A stretch of DNA of 64,000 nt from Agrococcus jenensis (GTDB taxonomy: Bacteria; Actinomycetota; Actinomycetes; Actinomycetales; Microbacteriaceae), in assembly GCF_003752465.1 (NCBI RefSeq), contig NZ_RKHJ01000001.1, positions 2,666,001-2,730,000 on the forward strand, given 5' to 3'. Shown piece after piece: positions 52,820 through 61,750 of this stretch (position 1 is its first letter; the number at the start of each line of letters is the position of its first letter). Under the pieces are notes generated by a model, which saw only the letters and a program-made list of their open reading frames with translations, ran no database searches and had not been told where the DNA came from. The position numbers and the translations under genes are program-made.

Positions 52820-53581
52820 GTGCAGCCGATCCGATCGTTCGTCGCCATCGGCGACAGCTTCACCGAGGGCGTCGGTGACGAGCTGCCCGACGGCAGCGTG
52901 CGCGGCTGGGCCGACTTCGTCGCCGCGGGCCTCGCGACCGCGCAGGGGCAGCCGGTGCGCTACGCGAACCTGGCGATCCGCGGGCGCAAGCTCGCCGGCA
53001 TCCTGCACGAGCAGCTCGATGCGGCCATCGCGCTCCAGCCCGACGCGATCAGCCTCAACGGCGGCGGCAACGACATCCTGCGCCCGAAGGTCTCCATCGA
53101 GCACGTGGGCGAGCGGCTCGCCGACGCCGCCCACCGCATCGCCGCGGCGGGCATCCGCCCGATCCTGCTCTCGGGCGGCAACCCGAGCCAGGTCATGCCG
53201 ATCGGCGCGGTCATGCAGCGGCGCGGCGACGCGCTCGCCCGTGCCGTGCACGCGCGCATCCGCGACCTCGACGCGCCCTACGTCGACAACTGGTCTGACC
53301 CGGAGCTCGCGAGCCCCCGCTTCTGGTCGGTCGACCGGCTCCACCTCAACGCGGCCGGGCACGCGCACGTCGCTCGCAACGTGCTGCGCGCGCTCGGGCA
53401 CGAGGCACCGCCCGGCTGGCGCGACCTGGCGGGCGCGAGCACCGCGGAGGGCCGGCGCGACCTGGGCTACTACCGCGAGTACGTGCTGCCGTGGCTCGGG
53501 CGCCGCTTCACCGGGCGCTCCTCGGGCGACGGCCGCGACCCGAAGCTGCCGGCACTGACCGAGGTGCAGCCGATCGCGTAG
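52820..53581 (+). CDS. SGNH/GDSL-family lipase/esterase
   Basis: 253-residue SGNH hydrolase. Catalytic blocks: FVAIGDSFTEGVGDE (Ser), NLAIRGRKL (Gly), LNGGGNDILRP (Asn), DRLHLNAAGHAHVA (Asp/His). No signal peptide, so it is probably cytoplasmic. Substrate unknown, likely an ester. Start GTG 52820. Monocistronic, divergent from the riboswitch operon with about 78 bases between. Confidence 0.9.
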   Translation: MQPIRSFVAIGDSFTEGVGDELPDGSVRGWADFVAAGLATAQGQPVRYANLAIRGRKLAGILHEQLDAAIALQPDAISLNGGGNDILRPKVSIEHVGERLADAAHRIAAAGIRPILLSGGNPSQVMPIGAVMQRRGDALARAVHARIRDLDAPYVDNWSDPELASPRFWSVDRLHLNAAGHAHVARNVLRALGHEAPPGWRDLAGASTAEGRRDLGYYREYVLPWLGRRFTGRSSGDGRDPKLPALTEVQPIA

Positions 53582-53598
53582 CGCGACGCGGGCTCCGC

Positions 53599-54462
53599 TC
53601 AGTGGCGGTTCGTCGTCACGAAGTCGATCAGCTCCTCGACCCGAGCGAGCAGCGCGGGCTCGAGGTCGTTCCAGTCGCGCACGCGCGTGCGCATCCGCTG
53701 CCACGCGCGGCCGACGTCCTCCTGCGACTCGTGCGGCATGCCGAGCCTGCGCAGCGTCCCGCGCTTCCAGTCCTCGCCCTTCGGCACGTCCGGCCATGCC
53801 GGGATGCCCAGCCGGGCGGGCTTGATCGCCTGCCAGATGTCGATGAACGGATGGCCGACGATGCGCACGTGCGCCCCGTGCGGGCCGCGCAGCACGGCCT
53901 CGGCGATGCGCGTCTCCTTCGAGCCGCGGACGAGGTGGTCGAGCAGGATGCCGAGCCGCCGCTCCGCGGTCGGCGCGAACTCCGCGACGATGCCCGCGAG
54001 GTCGTCGGCGCCGTGCAGGGGCTCGACGACGACGCCCTCGACCCGCAGGTCGTGGCCCCACACCTGCTCGACGAGCTCGGCGTCGTGCACGCCCTCGACG
54101 AGGATGCGGCTCGGCAGGGCGACGCGCGCCCGCACGTCGGCGACGGCGCGGGATCCGGACGCCGTGCGCGTGGCCGCCTGCTGCCGAGACGCCGCCGGCA
54201 CGAGCTCGACCTCGACGCCGTCGACGAAGAAGCCGCGGCCGAGCGGGAAGGCGCGCACCCTGCCGCGGCGATCCTCGAGGTGCACGTTGCCGGTCTCGAC
54301 GCGCACGACGGCACCCACCCAGCCGTCGTGGCGCTCGACCACGAGGTCGCGCTCGGCCGGGACCCGCTTCGGCGGCGCGGGCTTCCTCGCGGCCCTCGCC
54401 TCCGGCGACAGCACGTCGCCGCCCCAGGCGTCCCAGTCGATCCGCAGGCTGTCGTTCGGCAC
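53599..54462 (-). CDS. DUF3097 family protein
   Basis: 287 residues matching DUF3097, a family found mainly in actinobacteria: KRVPAERDLVVERHDGWVGAVV at the N-terminus and a core with ILVEGVHDAELVEQVWGHDLRVEGVVVEPLHGADDL and RLGILLDHLVRGSKETRIAEAV. EGVHDAELVE and LLDHLVRGSKE resemble Toprim-like acidic motifs. Function unknown. Convergent to the SGNH gene. ATG at 54462. Confidence 0.87.
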   Translation of the reverse strand: MPNDSLRIDWDAWGGDVLSPEARAARKPAPPKRVPAERDLVVERHDGWVGAVVRVETGNVHLEDRRGRVRAFPLGRGFFVDGVEVELVPAASRQQAATRTASGSRAVADVRARVALPSRILVEGVHDAELVEQVWGHDLRVEGVVVEPLHGADDLAGIVAEFAPTAERRLGILLDHLVRGSKETRIAEAVLRGPHGAHVRIVGHPFIDIWQAIKPARLGIPAWPDVPKGEDWKRGTLRRLGMPHESQEDVGRAWQRMRTRVRDWNDLEPALLARVEELIDFVTTNRH

Positions 54463-54524
54463 CGATCGAGCGTACGCGGGCGTCGCGCCGCTGCCCGCGA
54501 GGCGCGCTGTGCCAGGCTTCCGGC

Positions 54525-55445
54525 ATGGACCTCCGCATCTTCACCGAGCCCCAGCAGGGCGCCTCCTACGACGAGCTGCTCGCGATCGCGCAGCGCACCG
54601 AGCAGCTCGGCTTCGACGGCTTCTTCCGCTCCGACCACTACCTCCGGATGGGCGACGGCGATCCCGGCTACGGCCCGACGGATGCGTGGACGTCGCTCGC
54701 CGGCCTCGCCCGCGACACCGAGCGGGTGCGGCTCGGCACGCTCGTGTCGTCCGTCACCTACCGGCTGCCGGGCATCCTCGCCGTGCAGGTCGCGAACGTC
54801 GACCAGATGTCGGGCGGGCGCGTCGAGCTCGGCCTCGGCACGGGCTGGTTCGCCGAGGAGCACTCGGCCTTCGGCATCCCGTTCCCGGAGCGCCGGTTCG
54901 ACCTGCTCGAGGAGCAGCTCGCGATCGTGACCGAGCTGTGGGCGACGCCCGCCGGCGCCCGCTTCTCGTTCGGGGGCGAGCACTACCGGCTCGACGACTC
55001 CCCCGCGCTGCCGAAGCCCACGCAGGACCGGCTGCCGGTGATCGTCGGCGGTCTGGGCGAGCGGCGCACGCCGCGCCTCGCGGCCGAGTTCGCCGACGAG
55101 CACAACCTGCCCTTCCCCGCGCTCGACCGCATCCGCCCGCTCTTCGCGGCGCTCGACCGCGCGATCGAGCGCGCCGAGCGCACCACTCCGGTCGTGCGAT
55201 CGGTGGCGCTCGTGACGGTCGTGGGCGACGACGAGGCGACGGTCGCCCGTCGCGCCGCGGCGATCGGCCGCGAGCCGGCGGAGCTGCGCGAGCACGGCAT
55301 CGCCGGCTCGCGCGCCGAGGTCGAGGACCGGCTCGGCGCGCTCGCCGACGATGGCGTCGAGCGCGTCTACCTGCAGGTGCTCGACATGACCGACCTCGAT
55401 CACGTCGACGAGATCGCGGCCTTCGCCGGGGTCAGCGCCACCTGA
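54525..55445 (+). CDS. LLM-class F420-dependent oxidoreductase
   Basis: 306-residue TIM-barrel of the luciferase-like class. MDLRIFTEPQQGASYDELLAIAQRTEQLGFDGFFRSDHYLRMG is a typical F420-type opening; RVRLGTLVSSVTYRLPGILA and GRVELGLGTGWFAEEHSAFGIPFP are conserved barrel blocks. Uses F420H2 or FMN; substrate unknown. Divergent from DUF3097. A 13-bp hairpin lies 9 bases after the stop. Confidence 0.88.
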   Translation: MDLRIFTEPQQGASYDELLAIAQRTEQLGFDGFFRSDHYLRMGDGDPGYGPTDAWTSLAGLARDTERVRLGTLVSSVTYRLPGILAVQVANVDQMSGGRVELGLGTGWFAEEHSAFGIPFPERRFDLLEEQLAIVTELWATPAGARFSFGGEHYRLDDSPALPKPTQDRLPVIVGGLGERRTPRLAAEFADEHNLPFPALDRIRPLFAALDRAIERAERTTPVVRSVALVTVVGDDEATVARRAAAIGREPAELREHGIAGSRAEVEDRLGALADDGVERVYLQVLDMTDLDHVDEIAAFAGVSAT

Positions 55446-55454
55446 CCCGTGCCG

Positions 55455-55493
55455 GCGAGTGTCGGGATGCTGCTCGAGTGTCCCGACACTCGC
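55455..55493. terminator. Inverted repeat after LLM oxidoreductase
   Basis: GCGAGTGTCGGGA (55455-55467) and TCCCGACACTCGC (55481-55493) are perfect 13-base complements with a 13-base loop, 9 bases after the stop. Part of the gap between convergent genes that also holds the hairpin at 55544-55584. Confidence 0.75.
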
Positions 55494-55543
55494 GCACGAA
55501 GCCGACACTTCGGCGTCCCGGCCCACGGCGCCCGCCGCCCGGG

Positions 55544-55584
55544 CACACGAAAGGGGGCCGCCCGCAGGCAGCCCCCTTCGTGTG
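55544..55584. terminator. Terminator hairpin of the GlsB-like gene
   Basis: CACACGAAAGGGGGC pairs with GCCCCCTTCGTGTG (one bulged A), loop of about 12 bases, immediately downstream of the reverse-strand gene ending at 55594. Confidence 0.8.
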
Positions 55585-55593
55585 CGTCGAGAC

Positions 55594-55869
55594 TCAGGCG
55601 CGCGTACGACCGCGGTTCTTGGTGACGAGGCCCCAGATGAGCAGCACGATGATCGCGCCGCCGATCGCGAACACCCACGCCAGCGGCTCGAAGAAGCTGT
55701 TGTAGATGTCGAGGTTGAAGATGCCACCAGCGATCCAGCCACCGAGCATGGCGCCGACGACGCCGAGGATCAGCGTCGTGATCCAGCCGCCGCCCTGCTT
55801 GCCGGGCAGGATGAGCTTGGCCAGTGCGCCTGCGATGAGGCCGAAGATGAGGAAGACGAGGAATCCCAT
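55594..55869 (-). CDS. GlsB/YeaQ/YmgE family stress membrane protein
   Basis: 91 residues with three hydrophobic helices: MGFLVFLIFGLIAGALAKLILPGKQGGGWITTLILGVVGAMLGGWIAGGIF then a C-terminal segment WVFAIGGAIIVLLIWGLV. The Gly-rich LILPG and GAMLGGWI blocks fit the family, associated with general stress. ATG at 55869, with AGGAT upstream. Lies 120 bases downstream of gatB on the same strand. Confidence 0.9.
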   Translation of the reverse strand: MGFLVFLIFGLIAGALAKLILPGKQGGGWITTLILGVVGAMLGGWIAGGIFNLDIYNSFFEPLAWVFAIGGAIIVLLIWGLVTKNRGRTRA

Positions 55870-55989
55870 GTAAGTGATCCTTCCGTGTCGCAGCGGTGCA
55901 AGGGTGTCGCTCCGCCGGGACTTCGCGCTCTGCGATGTCCGACTGCAAGCGTACGCGGATTCATTGAGAATTCCTGGGAACTCGCCTGA

Positions 55990-57501
55990 CTAGGCCTGGG
56001 CGCGCGAGAGTACGATCTCGCGGACCCGTGCCGCGTCTGCCTGTCCCCGCATGGCCTTCATGACGGCGCCGATCACCGCTCCGGCGGCCTGCACCTTGCC
56101 GTCGCGGATCTTCTGCAGCACGTCGGGCTGCGCCGCGAGCGCGTCGTCCACGGCCGCGACGAGCGCGGACTCGTCGGTGACGACCTGCAGGCCGCGAGCG
56201 GCCGCGACCTCGCTCGGCGACCCCTCGCCCGCGATGACGCCCTCGAGCGCCTGGCGCGCGAGCCGGTCGGTGAGCGTGCCCTCGTCGATGAGCCGCTGCA
56301 GCTCCGCGACATGGGCCGGCTCGACGAGCGTCGACGCCTCGACGCCGCGCTCGTTGGCGACGCGGGCGAGCTCGCCCGTCCACCACTTGCGCGCCGACTG
56401 CGGAGTCGCGCCGGCGGCGACGGTCGCCTCGACGAGATGCAGCATGTCGCCGTTCACGACGTCCTGGAACTCCAGGTCGGCGAAGCCCCAGTCGGCCTTC
56501 AGCCGTCGGCGGCGGGCGACGGGCTGCTCCGGCAGCTGTGCGCGCAGCTCATCGACGAGCTCGCGGCTCGGCGCGACGGGCAGCAGGTCGGGCTCCGGGA
56601 AGTAGCGGTAGTCGTCGGCGTCCGACTTCGGGCGCCCGGGGCTCGTCGTGCCCGTGTCCTCGTGCCAGTGCCGCGTCTCCTGCACGATCGTGCCGCCGGC
56701 TGCGAGGATCGCGGCCTGCCGCTGGATCTCGTAGCGCACGGCGCGCTCGACCGAGCGCATCGAGTTGACGTTCTTCGTCTCGGTGCGCGTGCCGAGCGCC
56801 TCCTGGCCGCGCGGGCGCAGGCTCACGTTCGCGTCGCAGCGCAGGTTGCCGCGCTCCATCCGCGCCTCCGAGATGCCGAGCGACAGCACGATGTCGCGGA
56901 TCGTCGCGACGTAGGCCTTCGCGATCTCGGGCGCCGAGTGCTCGCCGCCGAAGATGGGCTTCGTCACGATCTCGACGAGCGGCACCCCGGCGCGGTTGTA
57001 GTCGACGAGCGAGTACTCCGCGCCCTGGATGCGACCCGTCGAGCCGCCGACGTGCGTGAGCTTGCCGGCGTCCTCCTCCATGTGCGCGCGCTCGATCGGG
57101 ATCGTGATCCGTCGGCCGTCGGCGAGCTCGACCTCGACCGAGCCCTCGAAGGCGATGGGCTCGTCGTACTGCGAGATCTGGTAGTTCTTCGGCGTGTCCG
57201 GGTAGAAGTAGTTCTTGCGCGCGAAGCGGCTCGAGGTCGCGATCTCGCAGCCGAGCGCGAGGCCGAGCGCGATCGAGTAGCGCACGGCCTGCTCGTTCAC
57301 GACCGGCAGGCTGCCCGGCAGGCCGAGGCTCAGCGGGTCGACGAGCGTGTTCGGCTCGACGTCGTGGAAGTCGGGGTGCGCGGGGTTCGGGGCACCCGAG
57401 AACATCTTCGTGCGCGTGCCGAGCTCGACGTGCACCTCGAAGCCCATCACCGGCTCGAAGCGCTCGAGCGCCTCGTCGAAGTCCATCAGCTTGTCCTTCA
57501 T
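55990..57501 (-). CDS. gatB: Asp-tRNA(Asn)/Glu-tRNA(Gln) amidotransferase subunit B
   Basis: 503 residues. [21 protein letters not shown] is the start signature, with [24 protein letters not shown] and [14 protein letters not shown] following, and a YqeY-like tail from about residue 360. It works in the GatCAB complex that amidates misacylated Glu-tRNA-Gln and Asp-tRNA-Asn. ATG at 57501 overlaps the gatA stop as ATGA. Confidence 0.97.
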   Translation of the reverse strand: MKDKLMDFDEALERFEPVMGFEVHVELGTRTKMFSGAPNPAHPDFHDVEPNTLVDPLSLGLPGSLPVVNEQAVRYSIALGLALGCEIATSSRFARKNYFYPDTPKNYQISQYDEPIAFEGSVEVELADGRRITIPIERAHMEEDAGKLTHVGGSTGRIQGAEYSLVDYNRAGVPLVEIVTKPIFGGEHSAPEIAKAYVATIRDIVLSLGISEARMERGNLRCDANVSLRPRGQEALGTRTETKNVNSMRSVERAVRYEIQRQAAILAAGGTIVQETRHWHEDTGTTSPGRPKSDADDYRYFPEPDLLPVAPSRELVDELRAQLPEQPVARRRRLKADWGFADLEFQDVVNGDMLHLVEATVAAGATPQSARKWWTGELARVANERGVEASTLVEPAHVAELQRLIDEGTLTDRLARQALEGVIAGEGSPSEVAAARGLQVVTDESALVAAVDDALAAQPDVLQKIRDGKVQAAGAVIGAVMKAMRGQADAARVREIVLSRAQA

Positions 57502-59081
57502 CGCGCCGCCTCCGTGAGGTTGGTTCCTGAGGAGCCGGCGGAGCCGGCGTCTCGAAGGGTGGGTGCCTTGGTCGTGAGGATGCCGCCCCAGCGGTCGGCG
57601 AGCAGCGCCTCGATCGCGGCGCCCGCTCGGTAGAGCCGCTCGTCCTCGAACATCGGCGCGAGGATCTGCAGGCCGACGGGCATCCCGTCATCGCCGAGCC
57701 CCATGGGCAGCCCCATGCCGGGGATGCCCGCGAGGTTCGCGGGGATCGTCGTGATGTCGTTGACGTACATCGCCAGCGGGTCGTCGAGCTTCTCGCCGAG
57801 CTTGAACGCCGTCGTGGGCGCCGCGGGGCTGATGAGCAGGTCGGCCTGCTCGAACGCGGCGTCGAAGTCGCGCTGGATGAGCGTGCGCACCTTCTGCGCG
57901 GAGCCGTAGTAGGCGTCGTAGTAGCCGGCCGACAGCGCGTACGTGCCGAGGATGATGCGTCGCTTCACCTCCGCGCCGAACCCAGCCTCGCGGGTGGCCG
58001 CCATGACGTCCTCGACCGTCTGGCCGGGGCCCTCGACGCGCAGCCCGAAGCGCACGGAGTCGAAGCGGGCGAGGTTGCTCGACGCCTCCGCGGGCAGGAT
58101 CAGGTAGTAGGCGGCGACCGAGTAGGCGAACGACGGGCACGAGACCTCGACGACCTCGGCGCCCGCGGCCGTCAGCACGTCGACGGTCTCGCGGAAGCGC
58201 GCCTCCACGTCGGCGGCGATGCCCTCGGCGTCGAGCTCCTTGACGATGCCGACGCGCACGCCCTGCAGGCTGCCGGATGCGGCGCCCTCGCGGGCCGCGG
58301 CCGTGAACGACGGCCACTCGCGCGCGAGGCTCGTGGAGTCGTGCGGGTCGTGCCCGCCGATGACGTCGTGGATGAGCGCCGAGTCGAGCACCGTGCGGGT
58401 GACGGGGCCGACCTGGTCGAGGCTCGAGGCGAGCGCGATGGCGCCGTAGCGGCTCACGCCGCCGTAGGTCGGCTTGACGCCGACGGTGCCGGTGACCGCG
58501 GCGGGCTGCCGGATCGAGCCGCCGGTGTCGGAGCCGAGCGCGAACGGCGCCTCGAAGGCGGCGACGGCGGCAGCCGAGCCGCCGCCCGAGCCGCCCGGGA
58601 TGCGCTCGCGGTCCCAGGGGTTGCGGGTGGGGCCGTAGGCGGAGTGCTCGGTCGACGAGCCCATGGCGAACTCGTCCATGTTCGTCTTGCCGAGCGCGAC
58701 GAGGCCGGCCGCCTTCACGCGCTCGACGACGGTCGCGTCGTAGGGCGGGATCCAGCCCTCGAGGATGCGGGAGCCGGCGGTCGAGGGCATGCCGATCGTG
58801 CAGAGCACGTCCTTGATCGCGATCGGGGCGCCCGCGAGCTCGTGCAGCTGCTCGCCGGCCGCCCGGCGCTCGTCGATCGCCCGGGCGGCGTCGAGCGCGC
58901 CGTCGTTGACGTGCAGGAACGCGTGGATCTCGCCGTCGACCGCGGCGATGCGGTCGAGGTGCGCCTGCGTGGCCTCGACGCTCGAGACGTCGCCGGAGGC
59001 GAGCAGGCCGGCCAGCTCGTGGCCCGCGAGGCGCGTGAGGTCGCCCGGTGCCGATCCCATCACTGCTCGGTGCCCGCTCAC
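57498..59081 (-). CDS. gatA: Asp-tRNA(Asn)/Glu-tRNA(Gln) amidotransferase subunit A
   Basis: 527-residue amidase. The Ser-cis-Ser-Lys triad is visible: Lys in [13 protein letters not shown], serines in [12 protein letters not shown] and [13 protein letters not shown]. Produces ammonia from glutamine for the GatB kinase/transfer site. GTG at 59081 overlaps the gatC stop (GTGA) with GGAGGAG just upstream. The C-terminal tail [17 protein letters not shown] is unstructured. Confidence 0.97.
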   Translation of the reverse strand: MSGHRAVMGSAPGDLTRLAGHELAGLLASGDVSSVEATQAHLDRIAAVDGEIHAFLHVNDGALDAARAIDERRAAGEQLHELAGAPIAIKDVLCTIGMPSTAGSRILEGWIPPYDATVVERVKAAGLVALGKTNMDEFAMGSSTEHSAYGPTRNPWDRERIPGGSGGGSAAAVAAFEAPFALGSDTGGSIRQPAAVTGTVGVKPTYGGVSRYGAIALASSLDQVGPVTRTVLDSALIHDVIGGHDPHDSTSLAREWPSFTAAAREGAASGSLQGVRVGIVKELDAEGIAADVEARFRETVDVLTAAGAEVVEVSCPSFAYSVAAYYLILPAEASSNLARFDSVRFGLRVEGPGQTVEDVMAATREAGFGAEVKRRIILGTYALSAGYYDAYYGSAQKVRTLIQRDFDAAFEQADLLISPAAPTTAFKLGEKLDDPLAMYVNDITTIPANLAGIPGMGLPMGLGDDGMPVGLQILAPMFEDERLYRAGAAIEALLADRWGGILTTKAPTLRDAGSAGSSGTNLTEAAR

Positions 59082-59377
59082 TGCTCCTCCCCCAGGATCG
59101 CCGAGACGCGGAAGCGCTCGCCGTCGTGGCTGGGAGCGCCGGCGAAGGTCTGCTCGTGCACGAGGGTCTCGCCGACGACATCGGCGCGCAGCACGTTCGT
59201 GAGCGGCACCGGGTGGCTCGTGGCGGGGACGTCGTCGCCGGCGATCTCGCGCACGGTGGCGATCGCGTCGACGATGGCGGAGAGCTCGGTCGTGAGGCTC
59301 GTCACCTCGTCGTCGGTCAGCGCGATGCGAGCGAGTCCAGCCAGGTGCTGGACATCCTCGCGAGTGATCTCGGACAT
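59078..59377 (-). CDS. gatC: Asp-tRNA(Asn)/Glu-tRNA(Gln) amidotransferase subunit C
   Basis: 99-residue clamp subunit joining GatA and Gat[45 protein letters not shown] and [15 protein letters not shown] are the family blocks. First gene of gatCAB, ATG at 59377. Overlaps gatA by GTGA. Confidence 0.95.
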   Translation of the reverse strand: MSEITREDVQHLAGLARIALTDDEVTSLTTELSAIVDAIATVREIAGDDVPATSHPVPLTNVLRADVVGETLVHEQTFAGAPSHDGERFRVSAILGEEQ

Positions 59378-59441
59378 GCGTCTCCTCTGCGGCGGCGGGG
59401 GTCGCTCAATCCTACGGTCCGGCCCCGCGGTGACGGACCGG

Positions 59442-60422
59442 CTACGGGCCCGCCTGCTGCGTCACCACGAGCGCCCAGACCGCGAGCGCCTCGAGCGCGA
59501 TCGCGGCGGCGAGGCACCACCATCGCAGGTCGGCGGCGATCGCGAGCGCCTCGCGCACGATGGCGCCGGGCCGGTAGGAGGGCCGGGTCCACGCGCCGAT
59601 CACGGTGCCGTCGATGCCGGCCTCGGCGAGCAGGCCGGCGGTGCGGTAGGCGTGGTACTCGCTCGTGACGACGGCGAGCGGCGCCCGGCCGGGCGCGGTG
59701 ACGAGCGGCCGCGACAGCCGCAGGTTCTCGCGGGTGGTGGTGGACGCGTCCTCGAGGTCGATCGCGGATGCCGGCACGCCCAGCTGCCGCTCGAGGTGCT
59801 CGGCCATCGCCGACGCCTCCGAGCGCACCTCGTCGGCGCCCTGCCCGCCCGAGACGACGATCCGCGCGTCCGGCCGCTGCGCGACCGCATCGCGCCACAC
59901 CTCGGCACCCCGCTGCACGCGACGGCGCAGCAGCGGGCCCACCTCGCGGCCGCGGAGGCCCGCGCCGAGGATGAGCACCGTGCCGGGCGGCGGCGGCGTG
60001 CGCGCAGCGCGGGCGTGCACGAGCATCGCGACGACGAGCACGGCGGTGCCGACGCCGGCGGCCCAGAGCGGCAGCGCGACGAGCAGCGCCGCCCGGGCGA
60101 GCACGGGGTCGAGCGCGCCGGCCACCACGATCGCCGCCGCGAGCGCCGCCATGCCGGCGCCCAGCGCAGCGATCAGCCGGTCGACCCGGCGCACGCGCAC
60201 GAGCCGGGGCAGCATGAGCGCGTGCCAGAGCGAGGCGCCGCCGAGGCCGAGCGTCGCGATCGCCGCGACGGTGACGAGCAGCGCCCACCCGCCGTGCTCG
60301 AGCGGCACGTCGAGCCACTCGGCGACCGGCCGCTGCAGCAGCCGTGCGGCGAGCAGCGCACCGGTGGCGACGACGAGCGCCGCCCACAGCGCCGGGGCGA
60401 GCACGCGCATCCGCCGTCGCAT
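59442..60422 (-). CDS. YdcF/ElyC/SanA-like DUF218 membrane protein
   Basis: About 326 residues with four N-terminal hydrophobic helices (first: RVLAPALWAALVVATGALLAARLL) and a DUF218 domain: VLILGAGLRGREVGPLLRRRVQRG, DARIVVSGGQGADEVRSEASAMAEHL, DASTTTRENLRLSRPLV, SEYHAYRTAGLLAEAGI. A last hydrophobic helix follows. Family members act in envelope or peptidoglycan processes. ATG at 60422 has GAGG six bases upstream; GTG at 60428 is an alternative. Confidence 0.87.
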   Translation of the reverse strand: MRRRMRVLAPALWAALVVATGALLAARLLQRPVAEWLDVPLEHGGWALLVTVAAIATLGLGGASLWHALMLPRLVRVRRVDRLIAALGAGMAALAAAIVVAGALDPVLARAALLVALPLWAAGVGTAVLVVAMLVHARAARTPPPPGTVLILGAGLRGREVGPLLRRRVQRGAEVWRDAVAQRPDARIVVSGGQGADEVRSEASAMAEHLERQLGVPASAIDLEDASTTTRENLRLSRPLVTAPGRAPLAVVTSEYHAYRTAGLLAEAGIDGTVIGAWTRPSYRPGAIVREALAIAADLRWWCLAAAIALEALAVWALVVTQQAGP

Positions 60423-60526
60423 CGCCACCTCAGCACCCTAGCCGCGCCGGCCTCCGCGCTCGCGCCTCCCGGCGAGCTCCTCTCGGCGAGCTCCGCCCCC
60501 CGCCGACCCCTCCGCACCGACCCCTC

Positions 60527-60620
60527 CGCACAACGCAAGCCCGGCGGCCCGGATCCGGCCCCATCGGGTGACGCTCGCCCGCTCGCCCGCTGGACCAGCC
60601 CGGCGGGCTTGCGTTGTGCG
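60527..60620. repeat. Long inverted repeat upstream of the radical SAM gene
   Basis: CGCACAACGCAAGCCCG (60527-60543) and CGGGCTTGCGTTGTGCG (60604-60620) are perfect 17-base complements separated by 60 bases. Other parts of the 250-base gap are GC-rich with no gene. Confidence 0.85.
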
Positions 60621-60649
60621 CACGGCTGCGGGGCGAGGTTGCACGGTGA

Positions 60650-60665
60650 TCGAACGTGTGTTCGA
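60650..60665 (+). promoter_or_regulatory. LexA/SOS box
   Basis: TCGAAC-GTGT-GTTCGA is a perfect palindrome matching the actinobacterial SOS box TCGAAC-N4-GTTCGA. It lies just 8 bases before the start of the radical SAM gene. Confidence 0.9.
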
Positions 60666-60673
60666 ATGGAGGC

Positions 60674-61735
60674 ATGCGGTGGGAGGGACAGACGGCGGCA
60701 CACGTCGACGCGGATGCGCTGCCGGGGCTCGAGGAGCGCGGCAGCGTGCTGGAGTCGTGGCCGACGCCCGGCTTCGACGGCGCCTCCTTCCTCGAGGTGA
60801 CGGCGAAGAGCGCCCTCAACCACGTCGCCGGCGACGGCTTCATGGGTGGCGCGTGGACGATCAACCCTTACCGCGGCTGCCAGCACGCGTGCCGCTACTG
60901 CTTCGCGCGCAACACGCACACCTACCTCGACCTCGACGCGGGCGCCGACTTCGACTCCCGCATCGTCGTGAAGGCGAACCTGGTCGAGGTGCTCGAGCGC
61001 GAGCTCGCCGGGCCGCGCAAGGACGTCACGGCCGTGCAGCTCGGCACGAACACCGACCCCTACCAGCGCGCCGAGGGCCGCTACCGGCTGATGCCCGGCG
61101 TGCTGCGAGCGCTCGCGCGGCACGGCGCCTCGATCTCGATCCTCACGAAGGGCACGCTGCTGCGCCGCGACCTGCCGCTGCTCGCCGAGATCGCGCGCGA
61201 CGTGCCGGTCTCGATCGCGATGTCGATCGCCATCTTCGACGACGAGCTGCAGCAGCAGGTCGAGCCGGGCACCCCGACGACCCGGTCGCGGCTCGAGACC
61301 GTCCGCGCGGTGCGCGACGCCGGGCTCGACTGCGCCGTCTTCGCGATGCCGGTGCTGCCGGGGCTCACCGACACGCGCGCGCACCTCGAGACGGCCTTCG
61401 CGTCGATCGCCGAGGCGGGCGCGACGCGCGCGATCGCGAGCGCCCTGCACCTGCGGCCCGGCGCCCGCGAGTGGTACACGCAGTGGCTGCGCGAGGCGCA
61501 CCCGCACCTCGTGCCGCTCTACGCGCGCATCTACGGCACCGGCAGCTACGCCGACCGCGGCTACCGCGACTGGCTCCGCGACCGCATCCGCCCGCTCATG
61601 CGCGAGCACCGGCTCCGACCGGTGCAGGTGACCGCGGGCACGGGTCTCGCCGCGCCCGGGAGCGCGCCGCCGCCGCGCGCGCGGCAGCTCGCGTCGACGA
61701 GCGAGCCGCTCGTCGCCGCGCCCACGCTCTTCTGA
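60674..61735 (+). CDS. Rv2578c-family radical SAM protein, likely SOS-regulated
   Basis: 353 residues. Radical SAM cluster motif NPYRGCQHACRYCFARNTH (CxxxCxxC); SPL-like SAM features VQLGTNTDPYQRAEG and SILTKGTLLRRDLPLL. It fits the Rv2578c family, a distant relative of spore photoproduct lyase. The M. tuberculosis gene is, from memory, in the LexA regulon, and here a SOS box abuts the start. ATG at 60674 (MRWEGQT) agrees with family N-termini; a GTG at 60656 would cover part of the box. The reaction is unknown but a DNA-damage role is likely. Confidence 0.88.
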   Translation: MRWEGQTAAHVDADALPGLEERGSVLESWPTPGFDGASFLEVTAKSALNHVAGDGFMGGAWTINPYRGCQHACRYCFARNTHTYLDLDAGADFDSRIVVKANLVEVLERELAGPRKDVTAVQLGTNTDPYQRAEGRYRLMPGVLRALARHGASISILTKGTLLRRDLPLLAEIARDVPVSIAMSIAIFDDELQQQVEPGTPTTRSRLETVRAVRDAGLDCAVFAMPVLPGLTDTRAHLETAFASIAEAGATRAIASALHLRPGAREWYTQWLREAHPHLVPLYARIYGTGSYADRGYRDWLRDRIRPLMREHRLRPVQVTAGTGLAAPGSAPPPRARQLASTSEPLVAAPTLF

Positions 61736-61750
61736 CAGGCCCGCGGCCCG

